Under the pieces are notes generated by a model. The model was not told the DNA's origin, ran no database searches, and saw nothing but the letters and a program-made list of their open reading frames with translations. From Mycobacterium sp. 852014-52450_SCH5900713 (GTDB lineage Bacteria; Actinomycetota; Actinomycetes; Mycobacteriales; Mycobacteriaceae), in NCBI RefSeq assembly GCF_001667075.1, contig NZ_LZIL01000011.1, positions 186,001 to 250,000 of the forward strand: a stretch of DNA of 64,000 nucleotides. The letters run 5' to 3'. Shown piece by piece: positions 42,126 to 50,568 of this stretch. Numbering within the stretch: position 1 is the first letter of the stretch; every line of letters starts with the position of its first letter. The position numbers and the translations under genes were made by a program.

Positions 42126-42482
42126 ATGACGTACGTGATCGGGAAGCCATGCATCGACGTGATGGATCGCGCCTGTGTGGACGAGTGTCCCGTCGATTGC
42201 ATCTACGAGGGTGGCCGCGCGCTGTACATACATCCCGATGAATGCGTGGACTGCGGCGCGTGCGAGCCGGTGTGTCCGGTCGACGCCATCTACTACGAAG
42301 ACGACCTGCCCGAGGAGCTCAGGCCGTACCTGGCCGACAATGAGGCTTTCTTCACCGAAACGCTGCCGGGCCGCGACGCCCCCTTGGGATCCCCGGGTGG
42401 GGCGGCCAAGATGGGTCCGCTCGGTGTAGACACGCCTTTGGTGGCCGCTCAGCCGAGGGCTGACCAAGCGGAAGGAGCGTGA
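42126..42482 (+). CDS. fdxA: 7Fe ferredoxin (FdxA type)
   Basis: The product is 118 residues. The Cys pattern 'KPCIDVMDRACVDECPVDC' and 'HPDECVDCGACEPVCPVDAI' gives one [3Fe-4S] and one [4Fe-4S] cluster. The C-terminal 'LPGRDAPLGSPGGAAKMGPLGVDTPLVAAQ' is shared with M. tuberculosis FdxA (Rv2007c), a DosR-regulon member. It carries electrons in the cytoplasm. It is probably co-transcribed with the SufR-like regulator 7 bases downstream. Confidence 0.93.
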   Translation: MTYVIGKPCIDVMDRACVDECPVDCIYEGGRALYIHPDECVDCGACEPVCPVDAIYYEDDLPEELRPYLADNEAFFTETLPGRDAPLGSPGGAAKMGPLGVDTPLVAAQPRADQAEGA

Positions 42483-42489
42483 AGGTCCC

Positions 42490-43170
42490 GTGAAGTTGTC
42501 GCCGACGTCGATCGGGGAATCCGCCAGCCGCCGCCGCGCGGTCCTGCGGGTGCTGCGGGCGTCACCCGATCCCATGAGCATCGCCGCCATCGCCGACGTG
42601 CTGGGCGTGCACCCGAATACCGTCCGCTTCCACCTCGACAGCCTGGTCGGCGACGGGCAAGTGGAGCACGTCGAGCTGGATCGCAAGGGGCCGGGCCGCC
42701 CGCCGCTGATGTTCCGCGCGGTCCGGCAGATGGACCGCGGCGGCACGCGGCACTATCGCCTGCTCGCCGAGATCCTGGCCGTGGCGTTCGCCGGAGAGCG
42801 TGATGCCGGTGCCAAGGCGTTGGCCGCGGGCCGGGCCTGGGGGCAAAAACTGGAAGCCAGCCTGGAAGCGGTGCCTACGGAACCCGCCAGCGCCGACGAC
42901 GCGATCGACCACTTGGTCAACATGCTCGACGAGCTCGGCTTCGCGCCCGAACGCCGGGCGACCGACGGGGAGCAACAGGTCGGCCTGCGGCACTGCCCGT
43001 TCCTGGAGTTGGCCGAGAACCGGACCGCCGTCGTGTGCCCGGTGCACCTGGGCCTCATGCAGGGCGCCATGGAGGCATGGGGGGCGCCGGTGTCGGTCGA
43101 CCGGCTCGACGCGTTCGTCGAACCGGACCTGTGCGTGGCGCACCTGGCGCCGCGGACCGCGGCCAAATGA
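42490..43170 (+). CDS. SufR-like HTH regulator with Fe-S cysteine motif
   Basis: The product is 226 residues from GTG 42490 (GAAGGAG nearby). The N-terminal winged helix reads 'SRRRAVLRVLRASPDPMSIAAIADVLGVHPNTVRFHLDSLVGDGQVEHVELD' followed by a GRPP wing. The C-terminal domain holds HCPFLELAENRTAVVCPVHLG (C-x13-C) and a third Cys, EPDLCVAHL, 31 residues on. This fits SufR-type [Fe-S] sensors of redox or NO. It lies between a ferredoxin and a membrane protein and probably controls this unit. Confidence 0.82.
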   Translation: MKLSPTSIGESASRRRAVLRVLRASPDPMSIAAIADVLGVHPNTVRFHLDSLVGDGQVEHVELDRKGPGRPPLMFRAVRQMDRGGTRHYRLLAEILAVAFAGERDAGAKALAAGRAWGQKLEASLEAVPTEPASADDAIDHLVNMLDELGFAPERRATDGEQQVGLRHCPFLELAENRTAVVCPVHLGLMQGAMEAWGAPVSVDRLDAFVEPDLCVAHLAPRTAAK

Positions 43171-43592
43171 GCACCGGCCCGGCGATCGCCGTTGCGGTCA
43201 CCTTCGTGTGGCTCGGCATGGTGCTGGCGATCTCGTTCCTGGAAGCTCCGCTGAAATTCCGCGCGCCCAACGTGACGTTGCAGATCGGGCTCGGCATCGG
43301 GCGGCTGGTGTTCCGGGCCCTGAACACCGTCGAGGTCTGCTTCGCCCTGGTCCTCGTGGCGCTCGTGGTCGGGGGCCCGACGACGACGGGCGTCACCGTC
43401 GCGATTTTCGTCGCAGCCGGCGCGCTGGCCGTCCAGTTGATCGCGGTGCGCCCCCGACTGGCCCGCCGCTCGGACCGGGTGCTCGCCGGGTCAGACGGTC
43501 CGCGCTCCCGAGCCCACTACGTGTACGTCGGCTTCGAGGTGGTCAAGGTAATCGCGTTGGTCGTGGCGGGGATACTGCTACTGACGGCCTGA
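43167..43592 (+). CDS. four-helix membrane protein
   Basis: The product is 141 residues from ATG 43167 (ATGA overlap with the regulator). It has four hydrophobic segments with 'ISFLEAPLKFRAPNVTLQIGLGIGRLVF' between helices 1 and 2, a pattern of small TMEM205/DUF4149-like proteins, though I am not certain of that family. 'HYVYVGFEVVKVIALVVAGILLL' is the last helix. There are no metal ligands. Coupling to an Fe-S regulator hints at a redox or heme-related role. Confidence 0.75.
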   Translation: MSTGPAIAVAVTFVWLGMVLAISFLEAPLKFRAPNVTLQIGLGIGRLVFRALNTVEVCFALVLVALVVGGPTTTGVTVAIFVAAGALAVQLIAVRPRLARRSDRVLAGSDGPRSRAHYVYVGFEVVKVIALVVAGILLLTA

Positions 43593-43622
43593 TCGTGTCG
43601 TTCAACCGCAAAGGACTCTGCT

Positions 43623-43967
43623 ATGGAATCGATCTCGTTGACCAACCTCGCGTCCGAAAAGCTGGCCGAGGCCAAGGAATCGCACAGCGGGCGGGCCGCC
43701 CACACCATCCACGGCGGCCACAGCCACGAACTTCGGCAGACCGTGCTGGCTTTGCTTGGCGGCCATGAGCTTTCCGAACACGACGGCCCCGCGGAGGCAA
43801 CGCTGCAGGTGTTGCAGGGCCACGTGCGCCTGACCATCGGCGGTGACGCCTGGGAGGGCAAAACCGGCGACTACGTCGCGATCCCAACCGAACGGCACGC
43901 CCTGCAGGCGGTCGAGGATTCGGTGGTCATGCTGACCGTGCTGAAGACCATTCCGTCGGTTCACTAG
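43623..43967 (+). CDS. cupin-domain protein
   Basis: The product is 114 residues. The cupin barrel is seen in 'HSHELRQTVLALLGGHELSEHDGPAEATLQVLQGHVRLTIGG' and 'GDYVAIPTERHALQAVEDSVVMLTVL'. The first motif has few His ligands (HELSEHDGP...EATLQVL), so metal binding is uncertain. It is probably a small-molecule-binding or metal-binding accessory protein in the operon with the nitronate monooxygenase 4 bases downstream. Confidence 0.85.
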   Translation: MESISLTNLASEKLAEAKESHSGRAAHTIHGGHSHELRQTVLALLGGHELSEHDGPAEATLQVLQGHVRLTIGGDAWEGKTGDYVAIPTERHALQAVEDSVVMLTVLKTIPSVH

Positions 43968-43971
43968 CCGG

Positions 43972-44913
43972 ATGCTTTCCACGCCCTGGTCAAGGGAGTT
44001 CGGGCTGCGGGTGCCGATCGTCAACGCGCCCATGGGCGGCGTCGCCGGCGGTCGGCTGGCCGCGGCGGTGACCGCGGCCGGCGGCCTGGGCATGGTCGGC
44101 ATGGGCAGCGTCGCCACCAGGGAACTGCTGCGAACCCAGCTGCAGCACGTGCGGGGTTCGTTCGGCATCGGCCTGGTCGATTGGGTGATGCGCACCGAGG
44201 CGGGTCTGCTCGAGGATGCCCTGGCCGCGCGGCCGGCCCTGCTGTCGGTCAGTTTCGGGACCGACTGGTCCTGGGTCGCCAAGGCGCATGACGCCGGGAT
44301 CCCCACCGCCACACAGGTATACGACGGTGTGGGGGCGCGTCAGGCGGCCGATGCCGGCGTCGACATTCTGGTCGCCCGGGGGTCCGAGGGCGGCGGTCAC
44401 GGTGAGACGAAGCTCGCGACGCTGCCGTTGCTCGACACCGTGCTCGACGCCGTCTCGGTGCCGGTCCTCGCGGGCGGCGGTGTCGCTTCGGCGCGCAGCC
44501 TGGCCGCCGTGCTGGCCGCCGGTGCGAGCGGGGCATGGGTGGGCACCCGCCTGGCCGCTTGTCCGGAGGCGCTATCCGGCGACGGCAGCCGCCGCGCGCT
44601 GATCGCGGCCCGGGCCACCGACACCGCGGTCACCCGGGCCTTCGACGTCGCCCAGGCCCGGCCGTGGCCCGCGCGATTTCCGTCCCGGGTGCTGACCAAC
44701 GACTTCGTCGAGCGCTGGACGGGTAAAGAGGACACGCTCAACCCGCAGGCCTGCGACGACCTCGCGGCCTCCATCGCCGCCGACGACCGCCGGGTCGCGC
44801 CTGTGGACGCCGGTCAGGGCGTCGGGATGATCCGCGACGACGCGTCGGTCGCCGAGGTGATCGACGAAATGTGTTCGGGCGCACAGCGTTTGCTGAGTGC
44901 CTGGGGCTCCTAG
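43972..44913 (+). CDS. nitronate monooxygenase-like flavoprotein
   Basis: The product is 313 residues. TIM-barrel FMN enzyme of the 2-nitropropane dioxygenase family: 'PIVNAPMGGVAGGRLAAAVTAAGGLGMVG', 'DILVARGSEGGGHGE' (catalytic His region with FMN phosphate contacts), 'PVLAGGGVASARSLAAVLAAGASGAWVGTRL'. It oxidises alkyl nitronates such as propionate-3-nitronate, or a related substrate. Neighbouring Fe-S regulators and a cupin suggest a nitro/NO-linked detoxification unit, which is inference. It overlaps the convergent regulator by four bases. Confidence 0.9.
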   Translation: MLSTPWSREFGLRVPIVNAPMGGVAGGRLAAAVTAAGGLGMVGMGSVATRELLRTQLQHVRGSFGIGLVDWVMRTEAGLLEDALAARPALLSVSFGTDWSWVAKAHDAGIPTATQVYDGVGARQAADAGVDILVARGSEGGGHGETKLATLPLLDTVLDAVSVPVLAGGGVASARSLAAVLAAGASGAWVGTRLAACPEALSGDGSRRALIAARATDTAVTRAFDVAQARPWPARFPSRVLTNDFVERWTGKEDTLNPQACDDLAASIAADDRRVAPVDAGQGVGMIRDDASVAEVIDEMCSGAQRLLSAWGS

Positions 44914-45617
44914 CCTTCGCCGGGGGTGAGCACGACGCAACAGCGGTCGGGCCCGGGGCACAGCTGGGCGTCGGGCCCGTGCGGCGCCAGGGCATCGGCG
45001 ACACCGGTGATGAGCGCGTGGTTCATGTTGCAGGCCAGCTCGGTCTGCTCCCGCGCAAGCGCGTGGAACGGGCAGTTGGCGAGTTCGATCCTGCGGCCGA
45101 CGGCGCGAGGTTCGTAGCCGTACCTGCTCAAGACCTTGACGGCAAGCCTCAGTCCCGCTGCCGGGCTGGTGGGCCGGCGCGGCGTGGCGGCGATGGTCTG
45201 CCCGTAGTCGTGCGCCACCCCGTTGAGGACCTCGACAACGGGCGCACCGGTGGAGGAGGACTCGGCGATGGCTTTTGCCATCAGGCGTCCCGCCAATTCG
45301 TACTCACGCTGGGGGAGGCTGACCGCGATGTCGCGGCCCGCCCGGCGATACAGCTTGGACGTCCGCCCCGCGCCCGGCCCGGATCGGCCGGTCACGCGCG
45401 CGTAGTCGCTTTCCAGCAGGCCCTCGGCGGTCAACCGATCCAAGTGAAACTTGGCCTGGTGGTTCGCAATCCCGACCGCGTCGGCCGCCTGGTCGCGGCT
45501 CACCGGCGCCGACTGGGCGCAGACGAACCGGTAGAGCTCGCGGCGCACGGGGTCGGCGAGCGCCCCGATGCCCGCGGCGTCGCGTTCCAGAGAGTCGTCG
45601 TCCACGTCAACGGTCAT
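44910..45617 (-). CDS. second SufR-like HTH regulator with Fe-S cysteine motif
   Basis: The product is 235 residues. The winged helix is 'LADPVRRELYRFVCAQSAPVSRDQAADAVGIANHQAKFHLDRLTAEGLLE' with a GRTSKLYRR wing. The C-terminal domain has NCPFHALAREQTELACNMNHA (C-x13-C) and a late cluster LCPGPDRCC. The C-x13-C spacing equals that of the regulator at 42490. It is divergent from a membrane-protein gene, with three TCTAAC-type elements between, so it probably senses redox or NO and represses that gene. Confidence 0.82.
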   Translation of the reverse strand: MTVDVDDDSLERDAAGIGALADPVRRELYRFVCAQSAPVSRDQAADAVGIANHQAKFHLDRLTAEGLLESDYARVTGRSGPGAGRTSKLYRRAGRDIAVSLPQREYELAGRLMAKAIAESSSTGAPVVEVLNGVAHDYGQTIAATPRRPTSPAAGLRLAVKVLSRYGYEPRAVGRRIELANCPFHALAREQTELACNMNHALITGVADALAPHGPDAQLCPGPDRCCVVLTPGEG

Positions 45618-45685
45618 TTCTAACGGATAAAAGTCTTGACGCTACAGTCTACAGATTCTAACGTTCAGATTATTATCTGTTAGAA
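45618..45685. promoter_or_regulatory. operator/promoter region with three TTCTAAC elements
   Basis: TTCTAACGGAT (45618-45628), TTCTAACGTTCAGAT (45656-45670) and the inverted ATCTGTTAGAA (45675-45685) lie between the divergent genes. The last two form a dyad that runs up to the AGGAGG ribosome site. TTGACG at 45636-45641 may be a -35 element. Confidence 0.55.
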
Positions 45686-45695
45686 GGAGGAATTC

Positions 45696-46133
45696 ATGAG
45701 CACCACCAACGCCACCCCAGCGCTCACCGCCCAATTGAAGGACCCGGCGCTGTCGGCCTACTACGCGCTGCGCACCGTTTTCACCATCGCGCCCATAGTC
45801 TTCGGGCTGGACAAGTTCTTCAATGTGCTGACCCACCCGCATCACTGGAGCATGTACCTGGCCGGCTGGATCAACGACCTGGTGCCCGGTACCGCCGACC
45901 AATGCATGTATCTGGTGGGCGTCATCGAGATCGTGGCCGGCGTGCTGGTCGCCGTGGTGCCGCGGTTCGGCGCATGGGTGGTCGCGGCCTGGCTGGCCGG
46001 GATCATCGTCGACCTGCTCACCGGGCCGGGCTTCTACGACGTGGCACTGCGCGACTTCGGTCTGCTGGTCGGCGCCATCGCGCTCGCCCGGCTGGCGCAG
46101 GGCGTGCACACCGGCAGCATCGGGCGCCGATAG
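45696..46133 (+). CDS. DoxX-like four-helix membrane protein
   Basis: The product is 145 residues with a strong AGAAGGAGG ribosome site. Four membrane helices: 'TVFTIAPIVFGLDKFFNVL', 'MYLVGVIEIVAGVLVAVV', 'FGAWVVAAWLAGIIVDLL', 'FGLLVGAIALARLAQ'. The layout resembles DoxX/DoxD-like proteins. In M. tuberculosis a DoxX relative works with superoxide dismutase and a thiosulfate sulfurtransferase in oxidant defence. Control by the divergent Fe-S regulator fits such a role. Confidence 0.75.
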   Translation: MSTTNATPALTAQLKDPALSAYYALRTVFTIAPIVFGLDKFFNVLTHPHHWSMYLAGWINDLVPGTADQCMYLVGVIEIVAGVLVAVVPRFGAWVVAAWLAGIIVDLLTGPGFYDVALRDFGLLVGAIALARLAQGVHTGSIGRR

Positions 46134-46143
46134 CCTCCCTGGC

Positions 46144-46644
46144 TCAGACCCCGCGTAGATAGCGTTTGGCGATGACGCGCTGCGCCACCGACACCACCGG
46201 CCTCGCGGCTTTACTCCACCAGGTGGCGGGCCGCGAGAACGCCGTCACCTCCGCGAACACCGCGGACGTGACGGGGTCGCGCCGGACGACGAAGCGCTCC
46301 TCGCCGGACTCCGGATGTCCCGGCAACGTGCCGTAGGCGAATCCACGGATGTCGGGCTCGTCGACGACGTACACCACGCGGCATGGCGCGGGCAGAAAAC
46401 CCATGCGCACCACCACAACTGTGCCGACCTCCGCAACGTCGGAGCTGGCCCGCACCCCCAGCCCGGCCCCGTGCTGCATACCCCAGCGCATGACGGCGTC
46501 GGCGGCCTGCTCGAAGCGCTGCTGACCCGTGCCGATCTGGGTCTCCGTGTGTAGGTGGTCGTATCCCGCGGGCAAGTTGCCGGATGCGGTCGCCCCCACT
46601 TCGGGATAGGTCAGCGGGAGTTCCTCGAGCGCTGCTAAGTCCAC
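46144..46644 (-). CDS. DUF1990-family protein
   Basis: The product is 166 residues from GTG 46644 (an ATG further up would add about a dozen residues). Characteristic segments are 'LTYPEVGATASGNLPAGYDHLHTETQIGTG', 'VVVRMGFLPAPCRVVYVVDEPDIRGFAYGTLPGHPESGEERFVV' and 'AEVTAFSRPATWWSKAARPVVSVAQRVIAKRYL'. The family has a lipocalin/START-like look and unknown function; 'FAYGTLPGHPE.GEE.F' is its hallmark. Divergent from the aldo/keto reductase. Confidence 0.85.
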   Translation of the reverse strand: MDLAALEELPLTYPEVGATASGNLPAGYDHLHTETQIGTGQQRFEQAADAVMRWGMQHGAGLGVRASSDVAEVGTVVVVRMGFLPAPCRVVYVVDEPDIRGFAYGTLPGHPESGEERFVVRRDPVTSAVFAEVTAFSRPATWWSKAARPVVSVAQRVIAKRYLRGV

Positions 46645-46701
46645 CCGCTCAGCTTGCCACGCCGAGATACGCGGCGACATTTCCGGCGTACGGTCGTAAA
46701 A

Positions 46702-47586
46702 GTGACCGCACAAAACTCGAAAACTGTTGCAGAAGCGTCCGGAACCTTCAGCCTCGGCGGCGACCTGACCATCAACCGGCTCGGGTTCGGCGCCATGCGC
46801 CTGACCGGCAAGGGTGTCTGGGGGCCGCCGGCCGATCGTGACGAGGCCGTCCGGGTGCTGCGCCGCGCGGTCGAGCTCGGCGTGAACTTCATCGACACCG
46901 CGGATTCCTACGGCCCCTACATCGCCGAGGACATCATTCGCGAGGCGCTGCACCCCTACGACGGGTTGGTCATCGCAACCAAGGCGGGGCTGCTGCGCAC
47001 CGGACCGGACGTCTGGATCCCGCTGGGCAACCCGAGTTATCTGCGGCAGGAATGTGAGATGAGCCTGCGCCGCCTGGGCGTCGACACCATCGACCTGTTC
47101 CAGCTGCACCGCATCGACCGGGACTTCCCGCTGGCCGACCAGGTGGGCGAGCTGCTGACGCTGAAGAACGAGGGCAAGATCCGCCACATCGGCCTGTCCG
47201 AGATCACCGTCGACCAACTCACCGAGGCCCAGCGGACCACCGAGATCGTCTCGGTGCAGAACATGTACAACCTGTCCGCCCGGGGCGCCGAACCGCTGCT
47301 GGACGCCGCGACCCAGCAGGGCATCGGCTTCATCCCGTGGTTCCCGCTGGCCGCCGGGCCGCTCGGCGCCCCCGACGGCCCGCTGCAGCGCATCGCCGGC
47401 GAGCACCACGCGACTCCGTCGCAACTGGCGCTGGCCTGGTTGCTGAAACGGTCGCCGGTGATGCTGCCGATTCCGGGCACCTCGAAGGTGGCGCACCTGG
47501 AGGAAAACGTGGCCGCCGCCGAGATCACACTGACCGACGACGAGTTCGAAACCCTCTCAGCGGCCGGGGCTCAACAGACGGTCTGA
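46702..47586 (+). CDS. aldo/keto reductase
   Basis: The product is 294 residues from GTG 46702; the exact start is uncertain because the frame is open upstream. The TIM-barrel AKR motifs are present: 'NFIDTADSYGPYIAEDIIREAL' (catalytic Asp and Tyr), 'VIATKAGL' (Lys), 'LFQLHRIDRDFPLADQVGEL' (His), 'SVQNMYNL' and 'LPIPGTSKVAHLEENV' (NADPH phosphate). It reduces aldehydes or ketones with NADPH. No partner gene identifies the substrate. Confidence 0.9.
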   Translation: MTAQNSKTVAEASGTFSLGGDLTINRLGFGAMRLTGKGVWGPPADRDEAVRVLRRAVELGVNFIDTADSYGPYIAEDIIREALHPYDGLVIATKAGLLRTGPDVWIPLGNPSYLRQECEMSLRRLGVDTIDLFQLHRIDRDFPLADQVGELLTLKNEGKIRHIGLSEITVDQLTEAQRTTEIVSVQNMYNLSARGAEPLLDAATQQGIGFIPWFPLAAGPLGAPDGPLQRIAGEHHATPSQLALAWLLKRSPVMLPIPGTSKVAHLEENVAAAEITLTDDEFETLSAAGAQQTV

Positions 47587-47617
47587 CCGCGCCGCCCCTT
47601 CTGCCGCGCAATACGGT

Positions 47618-48244
47618 GTGCTGGTGGCGGAACATCAGCAGCACCGCGGCGGCGGGTTCAACCCACCGGAGCCGACGACCAAGGGCGGGCCCGACTACGG
47701 CAGGTTCATCGATGCCGTGCGCACCCTGCAGGACCACGCCCGCGCCGTCGACGCGCCCGACGCGGTGATCACCGAGGCCGCCAACCTGCTGGACAAGGTG
47801 TCGGCGCTGCTGAGCCCGTTCGACGCCGACGAGTGGGAGTCCCCGTCGGGGCGCCGCATGGACCTGCCGATGCGCGGCAACATCCTGTCCGTGCCCATGA
47901 AGGCCCGCAAGACCGACGACGGCCGCATCCAGGGCTCGGCCCGGTTCGCCCGGTTTCACCTGGGCCGCAACGGTGCCGTGCACGGCGGCTGCCTGGGCAT
48001 GCTGTTCGACAGCGTGCTCGGGTTGACGTCCTCGGTGCTCACCGGGGGGCCCTACCAGCGCACTGCCTACCTGAAGATCGACTACCGCCGCATCGTGCCG
48101 ATCGAAAAGGAATTGCAGTTCGACGCCGGCATCGACCGGGTGGACGGGCGCAAGATCTTCGTGTCCGGCCGGTTGACCGACGGCGACACCCCGCTGACCG
48201 AGGCCGACGCCCTGTTCGTGCGGCTCAAGCCGGGTCAGCCCTGA
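47618..48244 (+). CDS. PaaI-like hotdog-fold thioesterase
   Basis: The product is 208 residues from GTG 47618. The N-terminal 80 residues are helical and the C-terminal 120 form a hotdog domain: 'ARFARFHLGRNGAVHGGCLGMLFDSVLGLTSSVL' (the HGG.L motif with conserved Asp), 'RTAYLKIDYRRIVPIEKELQFDAGIDRVDGRKIFVSGRL'. It hydrolyses an acyl-CoA or similar thioester. It lies 31 bases downstream of the aldo/keto reductase, possibly the same transcript. The N-terminal extension is longer than in simple PaaI proteins. Confidence 0.85.
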   Translation: MLVAEHQQHRGGGFNPPEPTTKGGPDYGRFIDAVRTLQDHARAVDAPDAVITEAANLLDKVSALLSPFDADEWESPSGRRMDLPMRGNILSVPMKARKTDDGRIQGSARFARFHLGRNGAVHGGCLGMLFDSVLGLTSSVLTGGPYQRTAYLKIDYRRIVPIEKELQFDAGIDRVDGRKIFVSGRLTDGDTPLTEADALFVRLKPGQP

Positions 48245-48371
48245 CGGCCCAGCCGGCTGCCGCGAACACGGATCGGCGTTGGGTACGGCACAGGTCGACC
48301 ACCGCGTCGGGGACGTCGTCGAGACGCAGGTCAGCGGCCCACCCGGCCAACCGTTCGATGGTGGTAACCAC
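48225..48371 (-). pseudogene. truncated N-terminal fragment of an MmgE/PrpD-family gene
   Basis: The minus strand encodes 'TTIERLAGWAADLRLDDVPDAVVDLCRTQRRSVFAAAG', which resembles the N terminus of MmgE/PrpD proteins (2-methylcitrate dehydratase family). The frame then stops after about 48 codons, while the family has about 450 residues. The rest is missing and the fragment runs into the 3' end of the thioesterase gene. I read it as a deletion remnant. Confidence 0.5.
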
Positions 48372-48501
48372 GCTGGCACGGTAGGCGCACTCCGATCGAG
48401 GGGTCAATCAGTGGTGGCCCGGCGGTGTGGGGTGGTGGTCGGCCACACGGATAGCATGGTCGCGATCGTTCCGACATGTCCAAGCCTGGAGAATTGACCC
48501 G

Positions 48502-50565
48502 ATGAGTGCCGCCGCGCAGCCCACCCCGCAGGCCGATGGAGCCCCGATCCGGGTTCCTGCCGGCACCACCGCGGCGGCCGCGGTGCGGGAGGCGGGGCTG
48601 CCGGGCCGGGGTTCCCCGGACGCGGTCGTGGTGGTGCGCGACGCCGGCGGCAGGTTGCGCGACCTGAGTTGGGTGCCCGAATCCGACGTCGAGGTCGCCC
48701 CGATCGCCGCCAACACCGACGAGGGCCGCAGCGTCATCCGGCATTCGGCCGCGCACGTGCTGGCCCAGGCCGTCCAGGGTCTGTTCCCGCACGCCAAGTT
48801 GGGCATCGGGCCGCCCATCACCGACGGCTTCTATTACGACTTCGATGTGGCGGAGCCGTTCACCCCCGAGGACCTGGCGGCGCTGGAAAAGCGGATGCGC
48901 CAGATCGTCAAAGAGGGACAGCTGTTCTCCCGGCGCGTCTATGAGTCCAAAGACGAGGCCCGCTCGGAGTTGGCCAACGAGCCGTACAAGCTCGAACTCG
49001 TCGACGACAAGTCCGGCGACCCCGACATCATGGAGGTCGGTGGCGACGAGCTCACCGCCTACGACAACCTCAATCCCCGCAGCCGGCAAAGGGTTTGGGG
49101 CGACCTGTGCCGCGGTCCGCACATCCCGACCACCAAGCACATCCCGGCGTTCAAGCTGACCCGAAGTTCCGCCGCCTACTGGCGGGGCGACCAGAAAAAC
49201 GCCAGCCTGCAACGCATCTACGGCACTGCGTGGGAGTCCCAGGAGGCGCTGGATCGCCACCTCGAGCTGATTGAGGAAGCCCAGCGCCGCGACCACCGCA
49301 AGCTGGGCACCGAACTGGACCTGTTCAGCTTCCCCGACGAAATCGGTTCCGGGCTGGCGGTTTTCCACCCCAAGGGCGGCGTCGTGCGCAGGGAGCTGGA
49401 GGAGTACTCGCGGCGCAAGCACATCGAGGCCGGGTACGAGTTCGTCAACACTCCGCACATCACCAAGGCGCAGCTGTACGTCACGTCGGGTCACCTGGAG
49501 TGGTACGCCGACGGAATGTACCCGCCGATGCATCTCGACGCCGAGTTCAACGAGGACGGCACGGTGCGCAAGCCGGGCCAGGACTACTACCTCAAGCCGA
49601 TGAACTGCCCGATGCACCACCTGATCTACCGGTCGCGCGGGCGGTCGTATCGCGAACTTCCGTTGCGGCTCTTCGAGTTCGGCAGCGTGTATCGCTACGA
49701 GAAATCCGGCGTGGTGCACGGCCTGACCCGGGTGCGCGGCATGACTCAGGACGACGCGCACATCTACTGCACGCGTGAGCAGATGCGCGACGAGCTGGCG
49801 TCGGTGCTGCACTTCGTGCTCGACCTGCTGGCCGACTACGGGCTCAACGACTTCTACCTCGAGCTGTCCACCAAGGACCCGGAGAAGTACTCCGGGTCTG
49901 ACGAGATATGGGACGAGGCCACCGAGGTCCTGCGCGACGTCGGCTTGGCCTCCGGGCTGGAGCTGATCCCCGACCCCGGCGGCGCGGCGTTTTACGGCCC
50001 GAAGATCTCGGTGCAGGTCAAGGACGCGCTGGGCCGGAGCTGGCAGATGTCGACCATCCAGCTCGACTTCAACATGCCGGACCGCTTCGAGCTGGAATAC
50101 ACCGCCGCCGACGGTTCGCGTCAGCGTCCGGTGCTGATCCACCGCGCGCTGTTCGGGTCCATCGAGCGGTTCTTCGGCATCCTCACCGAGCACTACGCCG
50201 GCGCGTTCCCGGCGTGGCTGGCGCCCGTGCAGGTGGTCGGCATCCCCGTCGCCGACGAACACGTGCCCTACCTGGAAAGCATTGCCGCGCAGCTCAAATC
50301 GCACGGTGTGCGGGTGGAGGTGGATGCCAGTGACGACCGGATGGCCAAGAAGATCGTCCACCACACCAACCAGCGCGTCCCGTTGATGTTGCTGGCCGGT
50401 GACCGCGACGTCGAGGCCGGTGCCGTCAGCTTCCGCTTCGGTGACCGCACGCAGATCAACGGTGTGCCACGGGACAGCGCCGTCGACGCCATCGTGGCTT
50501 GGATCGCCGATCGCCAAAATGCTGCTCCCACAGCCGAACTCGTAAAGGTGACCGGCGGTGAGTAA
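48502..50565 (+). CDS. thrS: threonyl-tRNA synthetase
   Basis: The product is 687 residues from ATG 48502. It has a TGS domain (about 10-75), the second additional domain with zinc-like '[10 protein letters not shown]' and 'YWRGD', class II core motifs ('[21 protein letters not shown]', motif 2 '[34 protein letters not shown]', motif 3 '[21 protein letters not shown]') and a C-terminal anticodon-binding domain. It charges tRNA-Thr. It heads a plus-strand run into the PIM synthesis genes, as in M. tuberculosis. Confidence 0.97.
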   Translation: MSAAAQPTPQADGAPIRVPAGTTAAAAVREAGLPGRGSPDAVVVVRDAGGRLRDLSWVPESDVEVAPIAANTDEGRSVIRHSAAHVLAQAVQGLFPHAKLGIGPPITDGFYYDFDVAEPFTPEDLAALEKRMRQIVKEGQLFSRRVYESKDEARSELANEPYKLELVDDKSGDPDIMEVGGDELTAYDNLNPRSRQRVWGDLCRGPHIPTTKHIPAFKLTRSSAAYWRGDQKNASLQRIYGTAWESQEALDRHLELIEEAQRRDHRKLGTELDLFSFPDEIGSGLAVFHPKGGVVRRELEEYSRRKHIEAGYEFVNTPHITKAQLYVTSGHLEWYADGMYPPMHLDAEFNEDGTVRKPGQDYYLKPMNCPMHHLIYRSRGRSYRELPLRLFEFGSVYRYEKSGVVHGLTRVRGMTQDDAHIYCTREQMRDELASVLHFVLDLLADYGLNDFYLELSTKDPEKYSGSDEIWDEATEVLRDVGLASGLELIPDPGGAAFYGPKISVQVKDALGRSWQMSTIQLDFNMPDRFELEYTAADGSRQRPVLIHRALFGSIERFFGILTEHYAGAFPAWLAPVQVVGIPVADEHVPYLESIAAQLKSHGVRVEVDASDDRMAKKIVHHTNQRVPLMLLAGDRDVEAGAVSFRFGDRTQINGVPRDSAVDAIVAWIADRQNAAPTAELVKVTGGE

Positions 50566-50568
50566 ACA

